Assembly (NCBI GenBank): GCA_034231615.1
Contig: CM067306.1
Coordinates: forward strand, 47,374,094-47,438,093
From: Meghimatium bilineatum
Taxonomy: Eukaryota; Mollusca; Gastropoda; Stylommatophora; Philomycidae
Direction: 5' to 3'
DNA: 64,000 nt
This document shows positions 31,013 to 42,241 of the stretch, one piece after another. Every line of letters begins with the position of its first letter. Position 1 is the stretch's first letter. Position numbers and translations under genes: made by a program. The notes below the pieces were generated by a model. The model did not search any database. It had not been told where the DNA came from and saw nothing but the letters and a program-made list of their open reading frames with translations.

Positions 31013-32503
31013 ATGGCTGCTGCTCAAGTTGCTGTGACAGCCAGTTTGGTTAATTCATTAAATTCAGACCACTTCAGGAGTCAAACTTTCTATCCAACTG
31101 CATCTGACGTTGATGCACTTTCTTCACCAAATGACAAATCATTATCAGATGAAAAATCATCTTCAAGCTTGTTTCAAGCTGAATTAGTTAAAAATCTAAG
31201 TGTTTGTATAAAAACTGCCTTTTTTTTTTTTGACTCTGAAAATGTAACTGAAGATTTTGTTAAGCAACGTGCTTTGGATATGAAAAATAGAGGACTCACA
31301 GTGAATAGTATAGATTTGTACATAGAATGCAACAATTATTTTTCAAGTAATTCTTCACATGAAAAAGATTTGTTTAAAAGAGAAGCATCTGATGGTCAGC
31401 CTATATTAACAAGTTTACCCTCAGCTCATAGAAATGTAAACTCATCTCCTGCATCTCATCATTCAGTAGAGTGTTCAGCTCTACCATCACCTCATCATTC
31501 AGTAGAGTGTTCAGCTCTACCATCACCTCATCATCATTTGGAAAACTCATCATCATTTTTGTCTAACAGTAACATTTCTTCTAGTGGGTTAAGATGTGGT
31601 AATACTTTTCAAGGATTTCCTTCCCTCTCTGGATTTGATACTTGTATGGTCACTCAAAGTGGTCAGAATAGTGCATTTGTTAATACTTGTCAGATCATTC
31701 AAAGTAGTCATAACAGTGCATCTGTTAATACTTCTGGGGTCACTCAAAGTGGTAATTACAGTACACCGGCAGATATTGAAGAAGATTCTGTAGATGGTTG
31801 TTTGTTGTCAACAGCAAGAAACACTGAACATGATGATCTTGAAGATGGATCTTTAGATCACCTGGTTCCTAAACATGTTGCTCCTTCTGTTGATAATTTA
31901 GAACTAAATCATGTGAGTTCATTTGCACTGCCTGAAAGTACAGTGTCTTATGAGCATAATATCACAAATAGTTATATGTTATCTGAAGACGCATCAATCT
32001 CAAGTCAACCTAATGACACAGTAGATGAGAAATTTAATGACTTGACATCTTCCAGGTCATCCACATTGTGTTTGGAAGCTTTAAAAGGTACTGACAGTCT
32101 AGACAAGACTAGACCATACTTGTATAATTTACAAAATCTAACAGATTTTCAAGACTTTGATTGCAAAAATCCAGGTAGTGATACATTTAAGGAAATCAGC
32201 AGATATTTTGTTGTAGATGGTGAAGAAGTTAAAACGGTCACAGAATCAAAGATGGATTCTGACAGGAAGTTTTCACCTGTTCAGGAAGAGAGATTTGTTA
32301 ACATTTGCTTCAAGCTTCTAGAAACTGAGAATGCACTGTTAAAAAAGTCTAGATTGTGTAGCATTTGTTTTTTGCAGCCTAGAGAAATAACATTTCTTCC
32401 CTGCGGACATTTCACAACTTGTAGAAATTGTGCAGAACCAATATATAAGTGCCATGAGTGTAACACATCTATTCTTGGAATCCTGAACACATATTTGTCC
32501 TGA
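31013..32503 (+). CDS. IAP-type RING-finger protein (C-terminal RING, no BIR domain)
   Basis: An open frame of 497 codons from MAAAQVAVTASLVNSL to NTYLS. It stays open upstream to 30902, so this Met is a choice, and a TTTACCATAG just before it could be a splice acceptor. The last ~50 residues form a RING finger: CSIC-x11-CGH-x3-C-x2-C-x6-CHEC, ending GILNTYLS, the ending typical of inhibitor-of-apoptosis (BIRC) proteins. In that family this RING is a ubiquitin E3 ligase. Residues ~60-110 (CIKTAFFFF...IDLYIECNNYF) may be a divergent UBA domain. The middle is Ser/Asn/His-rich, with PSPHHSVECSAL repeated. No BIR domain is in this ORF. It may be a last exon, a stand-alone gene or a retrocopy. No frame damage is seen over 1.5 kb. 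Confidence 0.75.
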   Translation: MAAAQVAVTASLVNSLNSDHFRSQTFYPTASDVDALSSPNDKSLSDEKSSSSLFQAELVKNLSVCIKTAFFFFDSENVTEDFVKQRALDMKNRGLTVNSIDLYIECNNYFSSNSSHEKDLFKREASDGQPILTSLPSAHRNVNSSPASHHSVECSALPSPHHSVECSALPSPHHHLENSSSFLSNSNISSSGLRCGNTFQGFPSLSGFDTCMVTQSGQNSAFVNTCQIIQSSHNSASVNTSGVTQSGNYSTPADIEEDSVDGCLLSTARNTEHDDLEDGSLDHLVPKHVAPSVDNLELNHVSSFALPESTVSYEHNITNSYMLSEDASISSQPNDTVDEKFNDLTSSRSSTLCLEALKGTDSLDKTRPYLYNLQNLTDFQDFDCKNPGSDTFKEISRYFVVDGEEVKTVTESKMDSDRKFSPVQEERFVNICFKLLETENALLKKSRLCSICFLQPREITFLPCGHFTTCRNCAEPIYKCHECNTSILGILNTYLS

Positions 32504-32879
32504 GTATGAGTATGTCCCATGCAGAATGTTGGAGCTCCTCACAAGAAAGAGGAAAGAATGACCACTACTGCCTGCATGTTGCGTTGACCCAAGATAGGAA
32601 AGAATAGCAATACAATGATCAGGCATTAATGTTATAAGAGATGACTAAGGAGCTATAGGGGTAGAATTGGTGTCCCATACCATATGTCTAAGTGATTCAA
32701 AAGCCAAGCTGTAAACCATACATCACATTCCATTCTCTGGATTACATCCTACATGCTGACAGGAGTGTGGGAACAAATGAAAAAAAAAACCACTAGAACA
32801 TATGGATTGTGTTATAGATTGTGACTTATGGTGGGTATTTCATGGTTGCACAAACCTGATCTACACAGCTCATCTACAT

Positions 32880-33050
32880 AAATAATTAAGACTTATAAAG
32901 TCAGATGTGTTGGGCCATAGGTACAAATAAAGTGGAGACAGAGTACATCTCTGTTTTCTGGTACACATCCTGATAGAAATCTAGTAGGGCCATCATTCTG
33001 CTACAAGACACATCCAGTAGGAGTTTGAGTACCAATGATTTACAAAGAAT
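32880..33050 (+). repeat. Interspersed repeat R1, copy 3
   Basis: CAGATGTGTTGGGCC, ACAAATAAAGTGGAGAC, AAATCTAGTAGGGCCATCAT and CAGTAGGAGTTTGAG match the copies at 1690 and 24385. Confidence 0.65.
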
Positions 33051-33234
33051 TGTGTGAATTTGTTTGTGTGGATTTCATACATGGATGATCATTTTCAGTA
33101 TTGACCACAAGTTTTGTGTGGAATTAAATGGGAAGGTGATGGCATCTCCAAGGAGTCATCAGTATGGTAAGAAAATAGAGACTTGTGACTGAGGCATAGT
33201 GAAAACATAAATACACAGCAGGTATATTATTACT

Positions 33235-33427
33235 GTCCGGCTCTGTGGCGGAGTGGTAAAGAGCACAGTCTGTGGTACCAAGTTTGATCCCCACCACAGG
33301 CAATTGTGCATCTGGATCATTCAGAAAGCAATGGCAAACTACTGAACATATTTATATGGCCTAGAAAATCACTACAATGAAAAAATGCTAGGTCGATGGC
33401 TATGTCCTGAATAGGATATGCTACCAA
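33235..33427 (+). mobile_element. tRNA-derived SINE, type 1, best copy
   Basis: GTCCGGCTCTGTGGCGGAGTGG contains a good A box (TGGCGGAGTGG), and GTTTGATCCCCACCAC a good B box about 35 bp downstream. The body matches the copy at 107-312. TATTACT repeats at 33228 and 33431 may be the target duplication. No coding capacity. Confidence 0.85.
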
Positions 33428-33479
33428 TAGTATTACTGCCACCACTCATAGGCATATAACAGAACTTAACCACACTAAA

Positions 33480-33800
33480 TAATGTGATGCTACCAATAAC
33501 CTCAATGTGATGTAGCAGGTTCCTGACCATGATTAGACTATACCACTGTTCTCAAAGTGGGGTAGTAGCTACATGACCATGATAAGATGGGACTATACCA
33601 GTGTTCTAAATGGGGGGTAGTAGCTACTTGACCAAGATAAGATGAGACAATACCAGTGTTCTAAATGTGGGGTAGTAGCTACTTGACCATGATAAGATGA
33701 GATTATATCAGTGTTTTAAATCTTGGGAAGTAGTTACTTGACCATGATAAGATGGAACTATACCAGTGTTCTTAATGCTGATTAGTAGCTACTGGTTTTC
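33480..33800 (+). repeat. Minisatellite, ~56-bp unit
   Basis: About five copies containing GGTAGTAGCTACTTGACC, ATGATAAGATG and CTATACCAGTGTTCT. Copies differ by small indels. Non-coding. Confidence 0.8.
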
Positions 33801-33969
33801 CCCCCAGAAATTTCGTATTCTCATTCTCTAACCTCAGTTTATTCACCTCAGTTTATTCACAGTAGTCATTTGCCTTTTAGTGGAGCTCCTAACATTCTTC
33901 TGTAAAATCATATCACTATGGCTTCTAAAGTTTCTGACCTGTTTGTTTATTGTCCATTATTCACTTCCA

Positions 33970-34165
33970 TATACAGTGGAATCCCTCTATAGCTCATCCT
34001 TGTATAACAAATTTCTCTGTTTTCAAAATACTTTCAAAATTTTCCAAATAAAATTCCCCAAATTATACTTATTCTTTATTGTTTGTACTGTAAACAATAA
34101 ATTTCTGTTATTACATACCCTACAAATTTCATTGGTTTGGACCAAGATATTATAGTAAGATTTAA
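33970..34165 (+). repeat. Relative of the inverted-repeat element (solo arm)
   Basis: Begins ACAGTGGAATCCCTCTATAG and contains TTGTATAACAAATTTCTCTG and TATTCTTTATTGTTTGTACT, then TTGGACCAAGATATTATAG. This is the clearest form of the ~190-bp arm also seen at 27957, 28660 (reversed) and 29020. Its CAGTGGAATCCC end is pogo/Tigger-like. An adjacent region (34170-34330) repeats TTTATTGTCCATTATTCACT several times. Confidence 0.65.
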
Positions 34166-34864
34166 ATATATTCTAGTTTATTGTCCATTATTCACTTCCA
34201 TATATTCCATTTATTGTCCATTATTCTCTTCCAAATAAACTCCACTGTATTGTCCATTATTTAATTCCATATACACTGTTTCTTTTCTATTATTCACTTC
34301 AATATATACTGTTTATAGAATGGTATATTCACTTACATAACTCTTCCTCAATCATGGAGGTATAAGATTTGACCAAGAATTATGTAACCTGTGTGCTGTG
34401 TTTTTTTCCATGACAGACTTCACACTTCATTGACTGAGTTTATCTCTCCTATTTTTTTCCCTTTGTGTACAATTTGCTCCTGTCCGCAGATGTGCTTCTG
34501 ACATGCCATGCATCGTACTCTCTGATCTTATATCTTCCGCATACCTAATGTCTTAATGTCTTACTATTAGCCTATCAGACCCATAGGTGTCGACCTGTTG
34601 AGACTGAAAACTATAAAAAATTCACTACAACCTTACACAATGTAGGAGGTATGTCCACAGGTGCACAAAGTTTATAAAATGAAACCTTACTATTACATTT
34701 TTGTGGGATACTTCCGTCGTTTCTTTGGAAGGTTGATGGCTGTTTGAGCAGGTTTACTGAGAACAGCCGTTCATCATCATCCAGTGCTGCAACAAATGTT
34801 GGCTGCAATAATTTTTCATATTTAAGGAAAGTACCATAACAACATCGTGCACAGAATACATAGA

Positions 34865-35095
34865 CAATAAAAAAAATCAAATGGCTCGGCCTCCTGATCA
34901 GAATGGAACCAGATGGTATTACATCGATAGCCTTCAATAGAAGTTAATCTGAAAAGAGAAAAGAAAAAGACCCAGGCAAAAATGGATAGATGACATCAGA
35001 GAAATACTGGAACAATTAGACTACACTCTGTCAGCGGCAACACAGCAAAAGAAAGAACACGTCGACTCCCTGTGGCACACGTGGATAAGACAAGA
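34865..35095 (+). pseudogene. LINE family E, C-terminal fragment
   Basis: In two frames the plus strand reads QIKWLGLLIRMEPDGI, then IDDIREILEQLDYTLSAATQQ. This is the same post-RT arrangement as the copy at 26110. One frameshift lies between the halves. No 3' tail was identified. Confidence 0.65.
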
Positions 35096-35628
35096 TAAGG
35101 AAAGTACAGAGAAAACTTACTATGTAGGCCTATGTGATTTTTACAACTTTATTCACATTTTAATGTTTTTAAAGTATTAAACAACTTTAAATTTGTTCAA
35201 TATTTTGTGTGCATTTTAAAAACTTTTAACGTTTTTCTATGCAATTGTTCTGTGCATATTTTTACATCTAGTATCTATTTCTGTGTATTGCATTTTACTT
35301 CTAATTATCCATGTTTTCTGTGTATATGTTAGAAACTTTCTTTACATTCTATGTTAATGTATTTCCTTGTTATTTCTACATTTTCTATATACGTTATAAA
35401 CTTTACTATTTTACATTCTTTGTCAGTGTATTTTGTCATTTGTATGTTTATTCTGTAAGCTTTGTATTGTACTCTCCTTACATTCTAAATCAATGTATTT
35501 TCTTATATCCATATTATGTTATATTTTTGTTATCTAAATTATTTCTTTGAAATATTTTACTTGTATTTCACATTGTGGTTAGACTTTGTTAAACACATTC
35601 ATTTTGTGTGTTGACATTCTTTTCATAC

Positions 35629-36180
35629 TATCAATCCATCTAGATGTCTATGTCTGAGAGTCGAGTAAAGGGATAATATTATATGATTAATCCATTTTAG
35701 ATGTCTATGTCTTACAGTGGAGATTGCATCATATGGTTAATACATCTTAGACGTGTATGCCTACGGTTGGAGAAGAGGGATGACATCATATGGTAAATCT
35801 ATCGTAGATGTGTATGCCTAACATTGGAGTAGAGGGGTGGCATCATATGACCAATCTATCTAAGACGTCTATGACTGAGAGTAGGGTAGAGGGATGGCAT
35901 CATATGGTCAATCTTTCTTAGACGTCTATCTGAAAGAGGAGTAGATGAATGCTCAATATCCTACACTTGTATATCTGAGAGTGGAGTAGAAAGATTGTAT
36001 CTTGTGGTCAATCCATCTTGGACTTCTATGTCCGAGAGTGAAGTCAATGAATGACATTATATGGTTAATCATAGACAGATATGCCTGAGAGTGGAGTCTA
36101 GAGATGGCATCATATGGTCAATTCATCGTAGAAATCTGAAAGTGGAGTAGAAGGATGACATCATATGGTCAATCCCTACA
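35629..36180 (+). repeat. Minisatellite, ~57-bp unit
   Basis: About nine copies of a unit with AGACGTCTATG, CTGAGAGTGGAGTAGA and GATGGCATCATATGGTCAAT. Units vary from about 45 to 60 bp. Non-coding; no unique spacers between identical repeats, so it is not CRISPR-like. Confidence 0.85.
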
Positions 36181-37515
36181 GAAGGCTAGGATATTTGTTT
36201 AACTCGTTGTTTTACAATGTAAATGCGACAGACCCAATGTTAGAACATAAATACATCGTCTCTGACACCATCAATGGCTATTATTTCTATATTACGTGGT
36301 GTAGTTTTACAACTTACCATTTCGACTCAATGCCTTTATCTTCGATATTTTTGTGTTCACAATTTTAATGTTTATTTTAATTTAAAGACATATTTTTTTT
36401 TTAAATGTGCCCTTGAAACTTTCAAAATGATACATGTGTATGATAGTCTGCTTACATTAAATCCGTAAAATATTTTTCCTCCCAAAATTTGTGTAAATAT
36501 TTGGGTTTCTGCATTTTTACAAGGTATATTTTCTTATTTACCTTCACGTTAGTTAGCTATCTAAAATGATATATTCAGTATTGATACAGTACCACTTTAG
36601 TTTATTTCTGCATTCAGTGTTTGCAAAAATATACATCTTTCCTTCCAAAAATCACATCTTAGAGAAACGGGTACCACGCCCATAGAAGCATTAATATACA
36701 ACTATTTCAATTTTGTTTTTTACATATTCTGCATACCTGAACCTAATGCTCTTGAAATATTGAGTAATCAAATTTTTTGATCATTGAAAATCTTACATGA
36801 TGTAATAGAGGAATCATTGACAAACATTTCCAAATTACTTCGGTCGCGCTGTATATGCTACCTAGATTCTTGATTCTTGATTAGAAAACTGGCCTCACAG
36901 CACGTGGGGCATTCCCATAAGTGCTCGCCCTCTGTTCCAGCAGCCTTTTGACTCGATGGTGTTTCGAGTCCAATGCTGCCGAATCATACGTCATCAGGGC
37001 ACAACTCTGGCCCTTGCGACAGGTTTCTTTGTTATTCTGCCCACCCACGTCGTGCCCGTAACTAATTCAAGCACAGCATCAGCCTGTTGGAACAACATGG
37101 TAACTGTTATTGAAGGTTACGACTACGGGATTGTATAGATAACGTGCCATCAAGCTTCTATAAGATAACCTCAATATAAAGGCATGTCATCTAAGGTTTT
37201 CTGTTGCATGGTTGGTTTGTCTAATGAGCCATTGGTGAGACCCACAGACACAACCGCATTTGTTTGTTTTGTTTTTGTATGTTAAGTAGGGGTTTATGCC
37301 TCATATGGTCGAGGCCCGCTTCTTTCAACCTAGGACTGGTGTCCATATTGGTTATATCGATGCGGTTGGGGACCTGTGGTTTTTGTGGCTTGTCTGCCTG
37401 GTTGTTGCTAGGATGTGTCTCTGTTAGCCGGGTTTGCTGTTGGGCCTCCTAGCGGCAGTTCTTATATGGACTATGGCGTGGCTCTGCCTGTCTCCGGTAT
37501 TATTGATGAGACTAT
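36181..37515. other. No gene recognised
   Basis: AT-rich to about 36850, then more balanced. Short ORFs show no domains. CATTCCCATAAGTGCTC near 36910 recalls a motif shared by 42182-42241 and 45565-45627 but is too short to call. Confidence 0.45.
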
Positions 37516-37920
37516 AAGGTGGTAGTCCTTAAAAGGACTTTGTGTTGGATTGGTTGGAGCTCTTTCTTCTGCTATTTGCTGTGTTGTTCCTTCGCTGTGT
37601 CGGTCTGGATTATAAGGTGGTAGTCCTTAAAAGGACTTAAAGGCCTTTCTATTGATGTGGTTGGAGTTCTTTTTGTCTGCTATTTCCTGTGTTGTTCCTT
37701 CACTGAGTGGGTCTGGATCACATATCTGTAGTTGTCTAGGCTGACATTGGTTGTGCAGTATCGGCTGCTGATTGTACCTGTGGAGAAAAGATTTTTTGTG
37801 TTTGTGTAGAATATGAAAAGAAGTTGACAGCCCTTATAAGGACTTTATTCTGTCTGGTCGGTGCTCTTTGTTGTGTTATCTCTGTGTTGTTCCTGTCTGG
37901 GTTGGCTGTTGATTATATGC
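37515..37920 (+). repeat. Three diverged tandem units of ~100 bp
   Basis: AAGGTGGTAGTCCTTAAAAG occurs at 37518 and 37615, each followed by GGTTGGAG-TTCTTT and TGTGTTGTTCCTTC. A third, poorer unit is near 37828-37915. Low coding potential. Confidence 0.7.
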
Positions 37921-37952
37921 TGTGTTGCTTGTCTGCTGGTGTTACCTGTGGA

Positions 37953-37983
<31 letters not shown>

Positions 37984-38039
37984 CCCCAAAAAGCATATAT
38001 ATTCATACATATATAAAGTTTTGAATTCTCCTATAGTTC

Positions 38040-38300
38040 TATACCTATATGCATATCATATACATGTACACACACAGTTGGGTTTACATACTCATACATA
38101 TGCACACACCCACCTATATACATATATACCTACACATATACAAATATACATACATAGTCTTACTTATGTACATATACCCATACATACATACACCTATATA
38201 TGTATATATATATACATATATACATTTCCATATATATATATATATATATGGAATATATATATATATATATACACATATATATATACACACACTCACGTAT
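38040..38300 (+). repeat. (CATA)/(TA) microsatellite tract
   Basis: Cryptically simple sequence rich in CACATA, TATACA and TATATA. It creates several spurious Tyr/Ile-rich ORFs on both strands. Confidence 0.85.
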
Positions 38301-39299
38301 ATATCTAAGAACATATTATCGTACTTTTTTCTCTCTCTTTTTATTTATTTTTTTGAAATTAAAATTACAAGACAAAATATATACATACAATGGGATTATC
38401 TACATCTCTATTCTTCATTCGATACATGTTGTGATTATACTAGTCTCGATATGACAATATATGTTACAATACTTTAAAGTCTTCTTGATACATAGAGTAC
38501 AAGCTTCTGTCACGTGTTTAGTTTCCTATTATTCAGTCTTTCTCCTGCATTCTCTCCTTCTTACATACCTTGCTCACCCACACATTCTTATTATTCTTGT
38601 CTGTTCTATTACATTTTCAGTCCCTATGGTTGCATCATGCATTCTCGACCTTGTACTTTTTTATGTGTCCCTTTTCAACTTTTCATTTATACCCACATAC
38701 TCTCTCATATGTATTTCTATTTGTTCTTTGCCATATTCAAATCTATTATATGGATGTCTCAATGGTTCTTCTATTTTTATTCTTATACCTTTTGCTTTGA
38801 ACTCTTTCTATACATGTCATTCAATATCACATATTCAAATAATTGTATATTGCTAGTCATAGTAATTCCAAAACTTGTGAATGTGGTGAAGCTTGTCTGT
38901 GTGTGTTCTTGTTTTAGTGGGTTGAAACTCTGGACTAGTACCAGGGTGTCTTCATGTGGTATATCTTGTTTGTGTGTGACCTGTTATATTTAATGGGTTG
39001 AAACTCTGGCATAGCACATGGTTGTCTTTATGGGGTGTGGGGCATGTACATCACACTCCCATTTATACTCTTTCATTCCTTATTGTACATTCCAAGGTTA
39101 AATTTATATTCTCTCTCTCTCGTGTTCTTACACATTCACTTCATAGATTTTATGTAGTCCTGTCTCACTCATTCCCTAGTACTAGTTATGTAGACCTAAT
39201 CACTCATGCTCTAGTACTAGTTATGTAGGCCTACATTTACACATATATGTAGATTCTTTATCTTTAAAAGCCATTCTAACTAGAGTCTCCATATATATC

Positions 39300-40500
39300 C
39301 CCCGTGGTTATACATGTCTCAAGTTATATTATTATGTTGGTTCTGCATAGAAATTGCTTAACCAACATTTGAATTACTTTGGAGACTTTATGTCCTAGTA
39401 CATTTTGTAAGTTGTACTCTATCCTCAAGTCCTGGAAGTGGTATTTGAGGTCCTTCCTGTGATCTTGGAATTTGGCACAGTGCAGGAGGTAGTGCTCGAT
39501 AGTGTTGTCTTCTTCACAATCTTCGCAGATAGGTTCTTTAATCTTAAATAGTGGTGAGCCGAGTCTTAGTCTCCACAGTTTTTTATTCGACGGTATTTTC
39601 ATTTTGTCCGTGATTTGGCTTGATCTGGATGGTTCTTTTAGCATATTATGTGCATGTCTACCTTTATTGCTGTTGTTCCATGCATCAATCCATTCCTTGT
39701 TTATCATTTTCTTAATTTCACTTTTAATTTCTCCTTTTCCTAGTCCTACTTTAATTTCTCTGCCTTTTGTTCTACCAATTTTAGCTTCCTTATCTGCTAT
39801 TTCATTCCCTGTTATGCCAACGTGAGCTGGTATCCACATTATCGTTACCTGACTATCCATGTGGTGTAGTGATGTGGCGGTGTGTAGAATCTCTTCTATA
39901 ATGTCTGGTCTCTGGTTATCATGTTTGCTCTGTAAAGCATGTACTGATGATAAAGAGTCAGTGAGTATTGTTACTTTTTTGGGAGGGTTTTCTGCTACTA
40001 ATTCTAGTGCCTTGAGGATTGCTATTAATTCTGCCGTGTATACGTGTATGACATTCGTCATAGGCACGTGCCACATCTAGGAATATCGCCAGAGTTTTAT
40101 CATTGTTTTCAAATCCCTTCTTTACTTCGTGCTCAATTAGTAGCCTTGAGGATTGCTATTAATTCTGCCGTGTATACGTGTATGACATTCGTCATAGGCA
40201 CGTGCCACATCTAGGAATATCGCCAGAGTTTTATCATTGTTTTCAAATCCCTTCTTTACTTCGTGCTCAAATTTAATTAATTGGTCAATGGTGCTTCTAT
40301 TTTTCTACACAACCGCATGCGCACCTAGAATCTAAAACCATTCAATCAGGGAAGACCTATTGTCACTGCTTATTTTTGCCCTATGGAACGCATCTGTGAC
40401 TTCCTGAATAGTGTGTTCTAACAATTAGTGGATAAATTTCATATTTTCTGAAGGACACTAACCATGCCTTGTCTATTTTCTCCTTTTAGCTGTTACTTTC
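39300..40500 (-). mobile_element. N-type LINE with RNase H, internally deleted
   Basis: The minus strand from about 40350 reads the RT start (NRSTIDQLIKFEHEVKKGF, then TLAIFLDVARAYD, motif A). It then jumps directly into the RNase H domain, losing the rest of the RT including the YADD motif. The RNase H part (40076-39324, 250 codons) is open: VYTAELIAIL, ILTDSLSSVHAL, WIPAHVGITGNEIADKEAK, then a C-x2-C...H zinc-like tail (CEDCEEDNTIEHYLLHC). A 134-bp-period tandem duplication affects the junction. It cannot encode reverse transcriptase. Confidence 0.8.
40009..40270. repeat. Tandem duplication within the LINE, period 134 bp
   Basis: GCCTTGAGGATT begins at 40009 and again at 40143; the two copies are identical by eye for about 128 bp, with a 6-bp spacer. 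Both contain the junction between RT motif A and RNase H, so the deletion came first. Confidence 0.9.
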
Positions 40501-41050
40501 TTGAGCTTACCGTTTCTTTCTACTTGATGTCTGCTTCCTTTACAATCCCATATTACACACGGATAGTTTCAAAGCATTGCATTTCTGTGTTAATATCCGT
40601 AAATAAAAACAAAGATAGACTGAGAAAACGGTGGATATAAAACAAAGATATAATCTTGAGTAAACAGAGACTTATGCAACCAAGGCAACACATCTGACCT
40701 TGAAATGACAACTGAAGCTCCCACACCTACGCTTAACGATAAGTGTAGATATTATCAACAATTGTTCACTTGGGAATAGACCATAAGCATTTCTTTATTG
40801 GCGGACGTCCTCATTCCTCTGTGCGCTCCTACTCTACACCGTCCGCCTAAGATTGGCTTCACTTTCTTCTTCCAGTTTATGGTCACTTCTACGACCAAAT
40901 CAATGTTGTCATCATAGGACCTAGCAACGTCTGCCTGTTTATAGGGCACCTTGATTAAGCGCCATGTATGGAAACATAATGACATGTCCTTTCCGTTGGC
41001 GACCTATAAGTACACCGAAGAAGATCACTTTGGTGCGTGATACCAATTTG
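40500..41050. other. No gene recognised
   Basis: A 76-codon minus ORF at 40755-40985 has no recognisable domain. No LINE, SINE or tandem repeat features were seen. Confidence 0.45.
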
Positions 41051-41540
41051 TCACACTTTATAGGCGTATAAATACTGAAGAGAAGCGTCGAAGATGGAAA
41101 AGAAGCAAAGGTGGATAGATAAATACACGGACAAAAAACATTAAGGATTGGACCAGATAAGATTTTTCCTCACTCATTCACATCATTTAAGACAGAAAAC
41201 GCAGGATGACTGCGTGCTGAAGCGTGGCCATTGACAGAGTACTGCATGCCTTCTAGCTGAATTAATGAAGTCTTCTTTCGTTACTTTTCTGGATGATTCC
41301 CATGTTTTCTGTTTTACCAATATTTATATTCTTGGGACCGCAAGAAAAAATAGCCACAGCTATTCCAAGTACATAAATAGTAACCAATGGAAAATGTGAC
41401 AATAAGGAAAAACGCACCGAATGAAGGCCTGTTTACGTTTAGTAGTTAAGTCTTTATCTGGCGACGGTCACGGCTGAAGCATCCAATGTGGTACCCCTAC
41501 GATCCTGGTGGGGGTTATAGGATAGGATATGACAGTGCGG
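41050..41540 (+). pseudogene. LINE family G, 3' end, interrupted by a 249-bp insert
   Basis: The plus strand gives KNIKDWTR-like, FSSLIHII and DRKRRMTAC pieces up to 41223. It resumes at 41481 with the family G 3' signature (ATCCAATGTGGTACCCCTAC). Between them lies an inserted element. Non-coding. Confidence 0.65.
41224..41472. mobile_element. Small non-autonomous DNA element
   Basis: 249 bp flanked by GCTGAAGC at 41216-41223 and 41473-41480, a perfect 8-bp duplication. Ends GTGGCCATTGACAGAG and, reversed, GTGACCGTCGCCAGAT match at about 11 of 16 positions, so weak inverted ends. An 8-bp duplication would fit hAT. No ORF. Confidence 0.55.
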
Positions 41541-41776
41541 TAGATTTTCTCAGTATTAAGCAAGTCTTTGAAATTCTGCTCCCCCCTTTCCTTCCTTAAA
41601 TAGTTTTCTTTGAAACGCCACCTCCGACAATGTATTTCTGATTTGTGCCATTTGATGTGGTCGCCTCTCTGCACTGCCCCTAGGATAGGATACGTAGTAA
41701 GAACTTCCACCATGTCCCCCAGTTCACATCTGAAAACTCCACTTCCCACGTGAAAATCCGTGACATATTTGCCCAT
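41468..41776 (-). CDS. Hypothetical ORF, 102 codons
   Basis: An open frame from MGKYVTDFHVGSGVFRCELG to HWMLQP. No family is recognised. The last part overlaps the family G LINE 3' end on the opposite strand, so those residues are antisense. It could be an old exon or chance. Low trust. Confidence 0.2.
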   Translation of the reverse strand: MGKYVTDFHVGSGVFRCELGDMVEVLTTYPILGAVQRGDHIKWHKSEIHCRRWRFKENYLRKERGEQNFKDLLNTEKIYRTVISYPITPTRIVGVPHWMLQP

Positions 41777-41919
41777 CCAGCTCTACTGTCTCAGCAGATC
41801 AATACACTACAAACCGACTGATGCTCATAGCTTTCTTCTCTATAGGCATACACATATTCTCACACCCACCCCTTTCTAAGATTTGTGTGTCTTGTGTAAA
41901 GAGAGTAAAATGGTAAGAT

Positions 41920-42170
41920 AAAGGTAAGATAAATGTTTCTAGGGCATGTGCTGAGAAGAACACAGCTTGAACACTTAATAACCACTGGAAAGATCAAAGG
42001 GAGAAGAGATAGAGGTCGACAAAGAGAAAAGTTACTAGATGGGCTTGTATCGTGGCACGGTAGAAGCTCACCAACCGAGCTTATTGACAACACAGGAGAC
42101 AAAGAGTCGTGGAGAAACATGATCGCCTACGCCAGTCAGCATGACACTTGATTGATTGATTGATTGAAAG
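41920..42170 (+). pseudogene. LINE family A, 3' end, open over 72 codons
   Basis: MFLGHVLRRTQLEHLITTGK, GRRDRGRQREKLLDGL, SPTELIDNTGDKESW and IAYASQHDT form the complete ORF end of family A. The (TTGA)n tail follows (CTTGATTGATTGATTG). This is the best-preserved family A C-terminus here. 5'-truncated. Confidence 0.85.
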
Positions 42171-42181
42171 GTAAGCAGAGT

Positions 42182-42241
42182 TATGGACCAGCATCATAGT
42201 ACACGGTTTTCCCATAAGTGCTCAGCTGCCTAGTCAGTGGT
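42182..42241 (+). repeat. 60-bp motif shared with 45565-45627
   Basis: ATGGACCAGCATCAT, GTTTTCCCATAAGTGCTCAG and TGCCTAGTCAGTGG occur in the same order at both places. The function and source element are unknown. Confidence 0.6.

Noticed and set aside
33235..33427. Functional tRNA gene
   Set aside because: A and B boxes are present, but no full cloverleaf with a convincing anticodon arm and acceptor stem; the body and related copies show a SINE.
38021..38477. Tyr/Ile-rich ORFs on both strands
   Set aside because: They lie in TATA/CATA simple sequence and overlap each other in several frames.
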